Of a stretch of 64,000 nt of DNA, positions 11,236-23,000 are shown piece by piece (position 1 is the stretch's first letter; every line of letters begins with the position of its first letter). The notes under the pieces are model-generated. The model saw only the letters and a list, made by a program, of their open reading frames with translations, searched no databases and was not told the origin of the DNA. Made by a program: the position numbers and the translations under genes. Where the stretch lies: positions 47,283,561 to 47,347,560 of the forward strand of contig NC_088775.1 of assembly GCF_954871325.1 (NCBI RefSeq), given 5' to 3'. Origin of the DNA: Gordionus sp. m RMFG-2023. Lineage: Eukaryota > Nematomorpha > Gordioida > Chordodea > Parachordodidae.

Positions 11236-12478
11236 TTTTCTATACAACTGTAGGAGGCCATATTAAAACCAATTGTCAAAGTAATACATTATTTATTAAA
11301 TAATACAAATTATTAATATTTTATATAGAAATTCAACTAAGATTTAACTCATAGATTAATTGGTAAATCAGAGATTTCTCATTCATTAATTATAAATTTA
11401 ATATCTCTAGGCTTGGGAAATTTTTTTCAAAATTAATGCAACTGTAGGAGGCCATATAAAAACCAATTGTCAAAGTAATACATTATTTACTAAATATTAC
11501 AAATTATTAATATTTTATATAGAAATTCAACTAGGAGTTAACTCATAGATTAATTGGTAAATCAGAGACTTCACACTCATTAATTATAAATTTAATTTCT
11601 CTAGGCTTGGGAAATTTTTTTCAAAATTAATGCAACTGTAGGAGGCCATATAAAAACCAATTGTCAGAGTAAAACATTATTTACTAAATATTACAAATTA
11701 TTAAGAAAGCCCATCAAAAATGACTAGGAATGAGATTTTTTTTTTTTTTTTACGATAGATGTCATGCCAGGTCCTAGCTCACAATATTAGGAAGCATATA
11801 ATTATAAAGTTTATCAAGCCCAGCTCAACCCTTAATAATTTGTAAAAGATATTCCCATGTCAGGTGCAAGATAATATTATTTTTGAGGTTCCAGTCGTAT
11901 CCAATATAATTTTGAAAATTTTTTCCCACTCGGAGATAGTTAAATTTTTAATTGATTTATCATCACCTGAAGGGGAAATTTCTGATTTACCAATTAGTTT
12001 AAGATGTAAAAAAAAAACATTTTTGGAGTTATCTCCAATAATACGAGGTAATATTTTTTATTTCTTATAATAATATTAGTGCAGACCTTATTTTGTCATG
12101 ATTCTCATATAAGTGCTTTGTCCAGGCTTTCTCAGTTTCCCTTATTACCAATTCACATGTTTTTTTTGCATATATAACTAGGAGTTAACTCATAGATTAA
12201 TTGGTAAATCAGAGATTTCTCATTCATTAATTATAAATTTAATATCTCTAGGCTTGGGAAATTTTATTCAAAATTAATGCAACTGTAGGAGACCATATTA
12301 ACACCTATTGTCAAAGTAATACATTATTTAATAAATATTACAAATTATTAATATTTTATATAGAAATTCAATTTAACTGAATTAACTTATAGATTAATTG
12401 GTAAATCAGAGATTTCTCATTCATTAATTATAAATTTAATATCTCTAGGCTTGGGAAAATTTTTTCAAAATTATTATG
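11236..12478. repeat. Tandem array of a ~190-bp unit, split by an insertion
   Basis: Units contain CAACTGTAGGAGGCCATAT, TTAATTGGTAAATCAGAGA and ATCTCTAGGCTTGGGAAA. Copies start near 11243, 11439, 11630 and 12280, with the third broken at about 11704 and resumed at about 12175. Confidence 0.85.
11705..12174 (+). mobile_element. ~470-bp insertion inside the tandem array
   Basis: The array unit stops at ACAAATTATTAA and resumes at AACTAGGAGTTAACTCATAG. The foreign part holds a 68-residue open frame (11864-12070). Its central part is a clean exon-like run flanked by GTCAG before and ACGAGGTAATA after, resembling acceptor and donor. The protein is not recognised. The insert could be a captured gene piece or an unknown transposon. 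No terminal repeats or target duplication were seen. Confidence 0.45.
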
Positions 12479-13215
12479 GGTTGGACTGGGCTTAAAAAAT
12501 ATTTCTCAAAATTAATATTGCCTTGGTTTTCAAAAATTATTAGGGATTGAATTGTGCTTGAGAAAATCTTTTTAAATTATTAAGATCTTGGATGCTTGAA
12601 ATTTTTTTCCAAATATTGTAGGCTTGAACCTATATTGGGATTTTTTAATGTTAAATCTTAGTCTTATGTTAATATTTTTATAAAGAAATATATTTTACCC
12701 GTAGACTAATTAATAAATCAGAGATTTCCCCTTCATTAATTATAAATTTAATATCTCTGGGCTTGGTTTCAAAATTTTTATGGGTTAGACTGGGCTTAAA
12801 AAATATTTCTCAAAATTAATATTGGCTTGGTTTTCAAAATTATTAGGGATTGAGATGGGCTTGAGAAAATCTTTTAAAATTATTAAGATCTTGGATGCTT
12901 GGAAATTTTTTCCAAATATTATGGGCTTGAACGGGATTTTTTAATGTTAAATGTTAGTTTATGTTAATATTTTTATAAAGAAATATATTTATCCTATAGA
13001 CTAATTGGTAAATCCGAGATTTCCCCTTCATTGATTATAAATTTAATATCTCTAGGTTTGGGAAATTTTTTTCAAAATTATTATGGGTTGGACTGGGCTT
13101 AAAAAACTTCTGAAAATTAATATTTGCTTGGTTTTCAAAATTATTAGGGATTGAAATGGGCTTGAGAAAATCTTTTTAAATTATTAAAATCTTGGATGCT
13201 TGGAAATTTTTTCGT
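12479..13215. repeat. Three tandem copies of a ~300-bp unit
   Basis: Units share GGGTTGGACTGGGCTTAAAA, ATCTTGGATGCTTGGAAATT and the same AAATCAGAGATTTC block used in the preceding array, so this array grew from a longer version of that unit. Confidence 0.8.
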
Positions 13216-14198
13216 ATTTTTAAGGCTATCCATTTTGTTGGGCAGCACATTAAGCGCTTTTATCTTTGTCTAACTGAAAATTATACAAAATACATTTTTT
13301 AAATTTAACTAAATAAATATAAAAATTTTTAAGGATCCTACTTTTTTAAAAGCTTGCCATTTTGTCGGATCCACCATTCCTGCTGATTATTTTGTATAAT
13401 GCTCAAAAAATACATTATTTTTATTATTATTATTTTTATTATTATTATTTTTATATATGATTTTATATCTATTCTAAAATCATTATATATTACAATATTT
13501 ATTTTTATTTTTATTCAATTAAAATTATATATTTATTCTTAAGGTTCCTTTTTTAACAATTCTCCTTATTATTCTTTCAATAAAAAATCCTAAACGGGGT
13601 TTTCTATTTTTATGATTTTATATTTATTCCAAAAAAAATACATACTAAGGTATTATATATTATTTAAATTATTCTATACTTATTCACAAGGTTCCTATTT
13701 TTTTTAAGCTTGCCAATTGATCTCTCCGAATGGTATTTAATTTTATTCCCAACTTTATAAAATTAACTTGAGAATTATTTTTTTTTACTTTAAAAAACTA
13801 TCCCCATTTTATTTCCTCTATATAATTGTTCAAATATTGATATACCAGCCATTAATAATGAACAAATGCAAAATAAACCTTTAGAATATCATAATAGGCT
13901 TGATAAGTACCCCCCCCCCCTTCCCCCCAAAAAAAAAAAAAATTTATTTTTATTTTTATTTTGATAATATCCCTCCAACTACTAAATATATTATCGATTA
14001 TTGACCCTTCTACTGGTTTACAGTATTTCAATGTTCATTTTATTTCAATAATAATGTTTATTTATATTTTTGCCTGATTTCTTTATTTGTCAAGGCTAAC
14101 CCAACCTTAATCCCTCACATTGTTACAAAACATGATGAATCTATTAAAAATACGCAAAGAAAATAATGGCGAATAAACAAACGCCTTGCCTGTTCTAG
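13216..14198. other. Degenerate repeats and spacer
   Basis: A weak ~180-bp periodicity recurs around AAGGTTCC and AAGCTTGCCA (13330, 13540, 13690), then simple AT sequence and a C-rich tract at 13911-13927. No gene was seen. Confidence 0.4.
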
Positions 14199-14253
14199 AG
14201 TTACTGGTAGCCAAAATAATAAAGAACTACGCTTGAAATTAACTCCTCTAGAG
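14199..14253 (+). other. Candidate upstream exon of the 5-phosphatase gene
   Basis: After TGCCTGTTCTAG the frame reads VTGSQNNKELRLKLTPLE and ends at GAG|GTTTAT. The end is in phase 0, which matches the start of the exon at 16816. The surrounding 150 bp is richer in GC than its neighbours, and the same frame is largely open upstream of the acceptor. No family motif supports it, so this is only a candidate. Confidence 0.2.
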
Positions 14254-14559
14254 GTTTATAAGAATTGTCACTGAAATAAGAACTGACGCTGAAATATGAA
14301 TTGACACCGAAATAAATTCTTTTATAATTCTAATTTTGGATATTTAAATAACATATTCAAGCTTCATTATTTTAAAATCTACAAGTTCTCCAATAAATCA
14401 AAATTTTTGCGCGAAAATAAAATAAATTCTTATATCCGATATTAAAATTAACTCGAATATAATTTTCTTATTTTTCATATATATAAAAAAATATATCCTT
14501 GAAAAATATTATACATAAAAATCAATTAACCCAAAAATAAAAATAATATAATATTGCAA

Positions 14560-16570
14560 CAGTGGTATACTCTCATCAAAAGGAATTGCATATCCCCCGA
14601 ATTTGAAAGGGGTTCTACTCTACAGCCATACGACTGTTCAATAAATCCTGCATAAATTGGAAATTTTTCATAAAAAATGTTCAAAAATACTTTTCTGGAT
14701 AAAGAATTAAAAGCATTTTTAAAATCCAGCTAAAAAACTACGGCGTCTGGAGGAGGATCTTTTATATATATAAGTAGAGAGTGGGCAGCTATTTCACCCC
14801 CCCCCCACCTTAGTACCAAAACTTAGTTGATATGTTTGGAACATTTTTGGAACATCAGGTTTAATGTGCTCAACAATAGGCGTAGCCAGGATTTCCTAAG
14901 GGGGGGATTTAAAAAATTTCTAGGGGCTTCGTTCCCAGACCACATTTTGGGCTTGCCTTTGGCCCGCTTTTGCCCGGCCTTCGGTCAGGTTACCTTAATC
15001 TATATATAGTCATAAAATATTATTACAATATAGGAGGTTAATTTTAATAAAAAAAATAAGCCTGGAACAAATATGAAATATATTTTTATTAGTTTATATA
15101 AAATATAATAAATTACTTGTATATACATTAATATAAAAGCATGGTAATAATTTATTCCAAACAAGTATAAGAAATTCATTTATAAAAAGTAGACATATAG
15201 TTGATATTACTCTATTATATAGAATTAGTTACAAAATACTAGGTAAAATATCATTTTTACAGACATATTTGAAGTTAGAGAATATTACAGTTAATAATTT
15301 AACAAATTTTACTAATCAATGCTCTTGATAATAAATATAGCAATAATTTGCATTCATTTATTTAACGCCATCTATTTATTTTAAATAAATAATGATATTA
15401 AAAATTAATCTTTAAATTATTCATCCCACAATGTCTTTAAAAGATATTTTCTGATGTCCTTATCAATATTTTATAGTTTTCTGTAAAATATATAATTCGC
15501 TAAATTGGTAAAAATTACTTGATTGTCATATGATAATTGATAAAATTAAATATACTGTAAATCTACGCCATATAATATTCCACTGTTTGTATTGTGCTTT
15601 AATTTTCTATTTAATTTATGATTTAATTTTATTAATTTTATAATTATATTTTACTTTTATTAAGATAAATAAATTAAAATTACTCATTTTATAAAAAAAT
15701 ATATTTGATATATAATATTATTTAGTAAATGGATCTATTATTAATAATTATAATACATTTCACTTTTGTCTTAAGACTTATCTTTGGCTTATATTTCATT
15801 TCTTAAAACACATTTTTGGTTCACTTTTTTATATATAAATGCCTTTTTCCAAAAATGTATAAATTATGATGGATAGTTTTATAAAAAAATATCAACTCTT
15901 ACATTCTTTCTTTCAAATTATTGTTTAAGATATATACATACATTTTTGGGGTTTAGGGAGTGGAGGGGGAAAACTAAGGGGGATTTATGTTATTAGCTTA
16001 AAATGATATTCACAAAAAATAATAAATTTCTGAAAGGGGGGGAATTTCCCCTTGCCCCCTTTCCTGGCTACCCCTATGCGCTCAACGATAATCTTAGCTA
16101 TTAGTCTCCTGCTATTAGTCTCCTAAAAAAAGAACTTACTGCAATCGGCATAACCCCATAATCAGGCTTGTGAATTTGTCTAGGTAAATCTTTGTTCAAT
16201 ATATTTTGGCTAAGTATTACTTATGAATTTACAAATGAATCCTGAATAGGAGTTCTAAGGTTAATTAAAATTAGGAAATAAGAGGGACGAAAACCTACAA
16301 CTCCCTCTGCTGAGTTTTTATTAAAAATTAATCTTTCAATAAGTTCTTCCTTGCCTATTTCGACTTAATTCGATTTTGTATTAGTGGGAAGATCCTGCAA
16401 TCTTTTAATAGAGTTAAAGTATGTTCATCAAACGGGGCCAATTTTTCATTATATAAAGCCAATTTGAGAGCTCCACCTCCACATACGTCCCCTTGTTCTA
16501 TTTTTTTTGAGTGGACAAAATCAAGTAGCCCTTACATCAAGTTCATATTCCATTTCTAACATAAAAATGG
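14560..16570 (-). pseudogene. LINE reverse transcriptase remnant, split by a hAT element
   Basis: On the minus strand the right part (about 16120-16560) reads GDVCGGGALKLALYNEK and later GVMPIAVSSFFRRLIA. The left part (about 14560-14870) continues with FQTYQLSFGTKGGGEIAAHS and LDFKNAFNSL. These are the template-grip and first palm motifs of a non-LTR reverse transcriptase. The two parts join across the hAT insertion at 14875-16078, where the interrupted word reads VEHIKPDVPK. Frameshifts and stops are present, so it is dead. The same LINE clade recurs at 38090-39640 and 43300-44150. I cannot fix the clade name from sequence alone. Confidence 0.75.
14875..16078. mobile_element. Non-autonomous hAT element, 1.2 kb
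   Basis: The inverted ends are AATAGGCGTAGCCAGG at 14875 and the complement of CATAGGGGTAGCCAGG ending at 16078, each followed inward by a G-run. The flanks TGCTCAAC (14867-14874) and CGCTCAAC (16079-16086) match at seven of eight positions, as expected for a hAT 8-bp target duplication. The interior is AT-rich with no transposase frame. It landed inside a LINE reverse transcriptase on the other strand. Relatives of its ends occur at 22080-24005 and 62877-63090. Confidence 0.85.
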
Positions 16571-16815
16571 TCTATTGGATAAATGTTAATTAGGATTAAT
16601 TTAAATTTCCTTATAAAACTATTTTAATTCTAATTTTAATCTATGTTAGCGAAGGTTTTTTTTACCTGTCCATTCTCAGTTTGTTCAATCCCAGTTTACC
16701 TCTCTATTCCCATTTTACCTGTCCATTTTGTTGCACCGTTTTTACCTTATGACAGACATCAAGTATTTTACAATGTTAATAAAAGATTAATTTAGAGGAT
16801 AGTTATTTTTTTCAG
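16571..16815. other. Intergenic or intronic spacer with a pyrimidine-rich repeat
   Basis: At 16662-16735 the word TTACCTGTCCATT and variants recur three times. The stretch ends in the TTTTTTTCAG acceptor of the next exon. Confidence 0.4.
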
Positions 16816-17063
16816 GGTCCCTACAAAAATTATATATATGATTCAACCATCATTGAAAGATATAGAACTGAAAAAAATATTACAATATTTTTAGTGACAT
16901 GGAATATGTGCAGCTCTATAGATGTAATCAAATTAAATATTTGTTTTAATGAATCTTTTAAGGCACTAGATCCTAAATGTGCTAGAAATATCTTGTTTCC
17001 GCCAAAGCCATTTTGTCATCATGATATATATCTAGTTGGTACCCAAGAAACAATTTTTAATAA
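16816..17063 (+). CDS. INPP5E: INPP5E-like exon a (TWNM and GTQE motifs)
   Basis: The acceptor is TTTTTTTCAG|GGTCCC and the donor TAA|GTAATC. It codes for residues 1-82 of the visible product and ends in phase 2. It contains [11 protein letters not shown] (first catalytic strand, Asn30) and [10 protein letters not shown] (Glu78). The stretch between them, with LFPPKPF, is longer than in human INPP5E. The frame is open throughout. The start of the gene is not in this exon. Confidence 0.88.
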
Positions 17064-20000
17064 GTAATCATTTGAAATAAATTAACATAAAAAACTTTAA
17101 TTTTCTGACTAATCAATCAAAAATAAACACTACTGTAAGAAAAAGCTTTGTTATAAATTTAATAAATACTTTTAATATTGAAATGTAAAATGAAATCCAA
17201 AATTGAAAATTACTTGAAATTATTAGAATATTATGAAAGGTACTTAATAAGAATCAGTATTACAAACAAGTAAATAAAGTTTAAGATTTTAACCATTTTT
17301 TAGATCATATCATTAAAAATCGAATGTAATTATATCATGGAAATAGTCAGGATTAAGAATTTTTTTTTGGTATTACATTCCTTTTTTAATTTAAAATGTT
17401 TTTTGAAGATACTTAATTATGGAAAGATTATTAGAAGATGTAGAAGTCTGCAATGAAAGGTTTTATGGGCTAAAATTAAAACAATGAGCAGATCATTTAT
17501 TAAAAAAACACTTTATTTAAAATTTATAATTTTGCATATTTTGAAAAGTGTTATAAACTTTCTTAATTACCTTTGTGGTTTGTTAAATGGCTATTTACTC
17601 TTGAAGTTACATTATTTTTTTTTGTAATATCTCAAAATTTTGGTAGAGGGGAACATTGTAAACTTTTTATATACACTATCAAAACTATATGTAGTCCATT
17701 TACGAAAAATTTTATGGACCCCTCCTTTAGTAAAAAAAAATTGTAATCTTTAAAAGCTTTCAACTTTAAAATAAATTTTCTGTGTGAGTGAAACTATATA
17801 GTTAACCAAGAGCATACATTGGGTTAGATAGAGAACATCCAATAATTATACAATCATTTTATTTATTTCTATAAATTATGGATCTTTTTCAGTTTTTTGA
17901 TTTCCATATTAAAGGGAGTATCAATTGCTATGGGAATAATTGAGTTAAATCTTAGCTATGTTTTTGAACCACCTGACCTGATTATCATTAGCAAATTAGA
18001 TATTTCTGACTATAAAAATAAAAGTTACTCATGATGGATTTTAAGCTTACAAGTTACAACACAGTTATCTAGTTTTAATAAAACATCAAAGTTTTCATAA
18101 TAAATTTTATTTTGGAGTTCATTAAAATTTGGAATAAAATAACTGTTGAGGTTTGTTAAAACCTCATTTTATTTATCCCTGAGAGAATAAGGATACCTTG
18201 CAAGTTATTAAATAATGTTAATAAATCATTATGGTTTGAATTGAACAATGTGGCTCACAAACTATAGGAATGTAATTACCCTTTTGAAATATCATATTTT
18301 TAAATTATAATTATATTATGAAATATTTTTTTCTTTTTATTGAAAAATTAAATTATTAGAAAAATCTTGTTATGACACAGATTAAATAAGGCTTTGGTAG
18401 TTTCAAGAAAGGTATATGATTTTAAAGTTATTTCCAATTTAATTTTAAAAATATTTTTAAAACAATTAATTAAATATAAATAAAATGACAGGTTCATCTT
18501 ATAAATAAGAATAGATTTGTAAAAAAGATAAAACCCCACCCTTTACATGTTAAGTGTCCTTATATTTCAAAAAATGCTCAAACATATTACTGGACATTGC
18601 ACATAATAATTTAAATTTTTGAATAAAGATTTACGTGTTTTTGCTCCAAAATTTGGTCCACTAATCTCATAAATATTCGGGCATTAGTTTGTTTCCCAGC
18701 GGTTTTGTTCCACATCATTTTCCAAATATATAAACTGTGACTTGATTGGACATCGTCGTTCTTATAAATAAGCAATGACCATGGCGATTAACGAAGTCTA
18801 GCTTGAATTCTTCATGCCATCGGACAGAAATTCTGATGTAATCATAAATTACTTGGCGCCGTTAAATTTATTTCACCAATATTTTAAAGAAATACGCCTT
18901 TTTCGTCCATATTAGGATGCCGTTTGATTCTTATTTAGGAATACGATCGAATAATATAATTATCATATTTCAAAAAAGGAATTGATATATTTGGATGAGA
19001 ATATCAAAACCCTTATTATATTTTGGGAAATTTTTTATGTAATTTAATAATTTCCTATATGCTTTTTATTTATTTACAATATATTTTTGGATAATATAGC
19101 AGCATGGTGTCATCGCTCGGAATAAGAATTTCGAATAATTTTATGAAAATATTTTATTTCAAATAATGCCAATAATTATTCATACATATGAATTTTTAAA
19201 CTTATTCTCAGAATAATACAAATTCGCTAATATAAAAAAGCACATGTTGGGAAAAATGAGGAATAGTTCCAAATTATATCTTGGCATTTGAAAGCCTAAA
19301 TAATTTTCCTCCGAATAATATAACTTCAATAATCTAGAAACACCAATCAGTATACTTCGGAAAAGGATGTATAATCGTATAATTTCTTCGAATACTATAT
19401 CGGGAAGGAATTAGAATATCTAGGAATAATTTCCCAGGTGAATTTAATTTATTCCAAATATTTATGGATAATATAGCTGATATCCTGGCATAATTTTCCA
19501 ATTGAATTGATTCCCAGCAGGGTTGTTAAACCTTACTTTTAAAAGTAGGTGCTACCGCTATTGCTATTTGTCAAAAAAGTAGCGCGCTACCTATATCGCT
19601 ACCAATTAAAAAAAGTAGCGCACTATTAGCTGCTATTTTTCAAAAGTAGCTATGGCTTCTTTTTAGGCGAATTTTTATAAAAAAAAATTTAGAAATAAAT
19701 TTATTTAATTTTTACTTATAATGTAATTGCATAGTATATTCTTCTTCTCCGTTTAATGTCGATTTCCAGGTTGGCCAGTTTTCCTTCTATTTTTCTTTTC
19801 CATTTTGACGGTTCTGAGCATGAATACTTGTAAGATTCATTTTTCTCATATCCGTCGCTATTACATTCCAAATCATCTTGGGTCTTCCTCTATGTCTTGA
19901 TCCTCCTACTAGTGTTAAACGGCTCTATTTGAGCCGATTTTTAAAAACGGCGAACTCATTATTTTTTTCAAAAGAAAATAACGTAAACCTGAAGATTTTC

Positions 20001-23000
20001 TCATAAATGGCACAAAGGTTTGGACATTTATTCGCTAAATCTCATGGCTTTGGCAATATTTTTCTCGCTAAAATCTTGAGTTGCCATATAACAACACTAT
20101 CCTACTTACATCAAGGTGTATCTCTTTACCCAGTCATCTTTTGTCTTACTTTCCTCATGCCCAAACATCTTAGTCCACTTCAACGCATTATCACTCCAAT
20201 CATTTCTATACCCAATCTTGCTCGCAATTCCTTACTAGTTTTTCTCTTTCTCAGAGATACACATTCATCTAACCATCCTCATCTCTGTTCTTTCTAATTT
20301 GGCTTCGTGGGTCGTTTTCATTGCCCATGTTTTGCCGCCATAAACTAAACAACTCCTCACACACCCTACATAAACTTTCCCCTTTAACTTTAGAGGGACT
20401 TTTTTATTTGTTAGAATAGACGACATCTCTCAACTTCTTCCATGCCTGTCTGACCCTTGCAACAACAGCAGAATCTACACCACCATCTGCGTTTAGCATA
20501 TCACCCATATAAAAAAACTTATCCACTTTTCCGAGGCTTAATCCATTGCCAATATCCAAACCACTCTTTTCTACGTTATCAATATTATGTAACCCTTTTA
20601 CACGTTCTACAAATAAAGGTCATTCTTGCTAGCATCAGACTTCCCTTTTCCCGCTACATCTATTATGCACCCATTCTGGCATCTGTGCATTGGATTGAAT
20701 TAAGTAACTCCTTTCCCACATACACCACAAGGCCACATTTTCAGAGTATCCCCACCAATCATCACCTTTGTCTTTGCTGCGTTAATTTTCGTTTCCATGG
20801 CCATCTTCCATCTATATTTTTATCCCTCAATTCTTCCTCTCTGTTTACCATTAATACAAGGTCATCTGCATATAATAGCTCCCAGGGAAGTCCTTTACGC
20901 ATTTATCTAAACACTACATTCTGTACTAAGATAATTAATAATGGGCTCAGGTATCCTTGATGAAGTTCTACTTCACTTCAAAGCTTTCACTATCTCCATC
21001 ATCCATCCTTACCGGAATTTGTACTCCCACATACATTGTCATCACTGCCATAACCAACTATTCATCCACACCTGATTTTCTCAAGGCCCATCTACCTCGC
21101 GCGACACTCAAATGCTTTCTCCAAATCAACAAACGCATTATACATTTTCTTTTACTTCGCATACTTGTATTTGTCTCACCACCAAGGTAACATTTTCAAA
21201 AACGTGAATGAATTTTATAGTTATTTCCAAATTTTATTTAAAAAATAAATATAATGACGATGACGATACACTTAATTTAAATTATTTCGAGTATAATCCA
21301 AAACGTCAATTTTAAATCGTGAATAATATAATAATCAATTAATACAATTTTCAATTTAAAATTATTCCATAAAAAATTAAACTCTACCTTTGTTTTTATC
21401 AAATAATTAAATATAAATAAAATACAATACAATAAAAAAATGGCAGGTTCGTCTTATAAATGAGAATAGATTTGTAAAACACATTAGGCAGTATATTATG
21501 AAAATAATTTACACTGGCCGATTTACTCTACACATCATGACGGTGGCTAAAAAGCGAAGAGAGCGTCATGATAGTGGTGTCCCACTCTGGTTTAGTTATT
21601 TGGCAATGATAGCCTTGCACATTAAGTTATATAGTAAATAAAAAAGATTAAGGGCCATTCCATATCAAATCGATCAAAAACGTGATTTTCAACTCCCCTT
21701 TGATTTGAGTGAATTTTGCATTGAAATTAAGGTATACGTAACTAAGATTTTGTCCAAATTTTAGCATCTTATCTCTTGTATTTTTTGAAGATATCAATGA
21801 AATTTATACTAAAACTATTGAATTTTAGATAATGTGTCTAATAGCAAACTGAAATGTTTATATTCGATTTTTGAAAAATTTTCTTTTATGTTGCGGCCCA
21901 TTTAACCCTTAAAAAGCAAATGCTAAGTTTCATCTTCATAGGAAAAAATCGAAAAAAACACTAAAAATTAGACAATATATTACTATAGAAATCGAGGGAA
22001 TCATAAAATTTAAAATAATCGATAATGCAAAACACTTTTGCTTAAATAAAGAATGGTAAAGGATCTTGATTTACATAATCATCGGCGTGGCCATGATTTT
22101 GTTAAGGGAGGAGGGTGGTGGTTTTCTCAATCAATTTTATTGCAGATCTTTATGTCACTTATTGCAAGCCTTTCGCTATGTTGCACTCAGGGTTTCGAAC
22201 CGAATCGATACCGCCAAACCTGAATGAACCGTTATGATTTTTTGAACCGTAACCTTAACCGAACCGTTATAAAGAAAATATAAAAAGAGCGAACCGAACC
22301 GTTATAAATACTTTAAACTGGTTCAAAACGGTTTTAAAAATAATTAATTTTAAATTATTAACCTAAATTTGAAATTTTAATTTTCCTTGAGGGCATTTTT
22401 ATAAATTGGTGATTTCTTTTCAAATTAAATATTTTTATATTATCAACATTATATATCAATTAATACCAAGTTTATTGTTTTTTTTCTTTAAATACTTAAT
22501 TTATTAGAGATTAGGCAAATTATCTATTAATTAGATAAGATATATTAAAATCACACATAACTATTCTTGGCTAAATTAACAAGTTTATATATATAAGTTA
22601 TTAATAAGCTTTTAAAATAATACTTGCTAATAATTTAGGAAAAAATTAAATAATTCTACTAATAACTAACATCTAATAGAAATCAAATACTTTTTACATT
22701 CATTTTTATATAATATGGTTTATTTTTTATCTCATTATAAAAAATTGGATCATAAAATTTAAATGACAATAAATAAATGGTCAGCAATATTTTAATGAAA
22801 TAATAATTTTTTATTTATAATCATATTGTTTTTTTAAATTCAGAATTCTAATATTCATTTAAGTCATTATAAATTATTTATTATTAAAATAATATTTTTA
22901 ACATTTGAAGAAAGAGAGATCGCCAGAAAACATCTTTGTAAAACTTGAAACTTGATACAAAGTTTAAATAATCAGAATATTGAAATTCTAAATACTATGC

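Noticed and set aside
17890-18035. Open stretch after TTTTTCAG, possible exon with [14 protein letters not shown]
   Set aside because: No similarity to the 5-phosphatase between its TQE and EW motifs, and the exon b phase already fits exon a.
20007-21190. Three plus-strand frames of 77-167 residues
   Set aside because: Shadows of the LINE reverse transcriptase, which reads convincingly on the minus strand.
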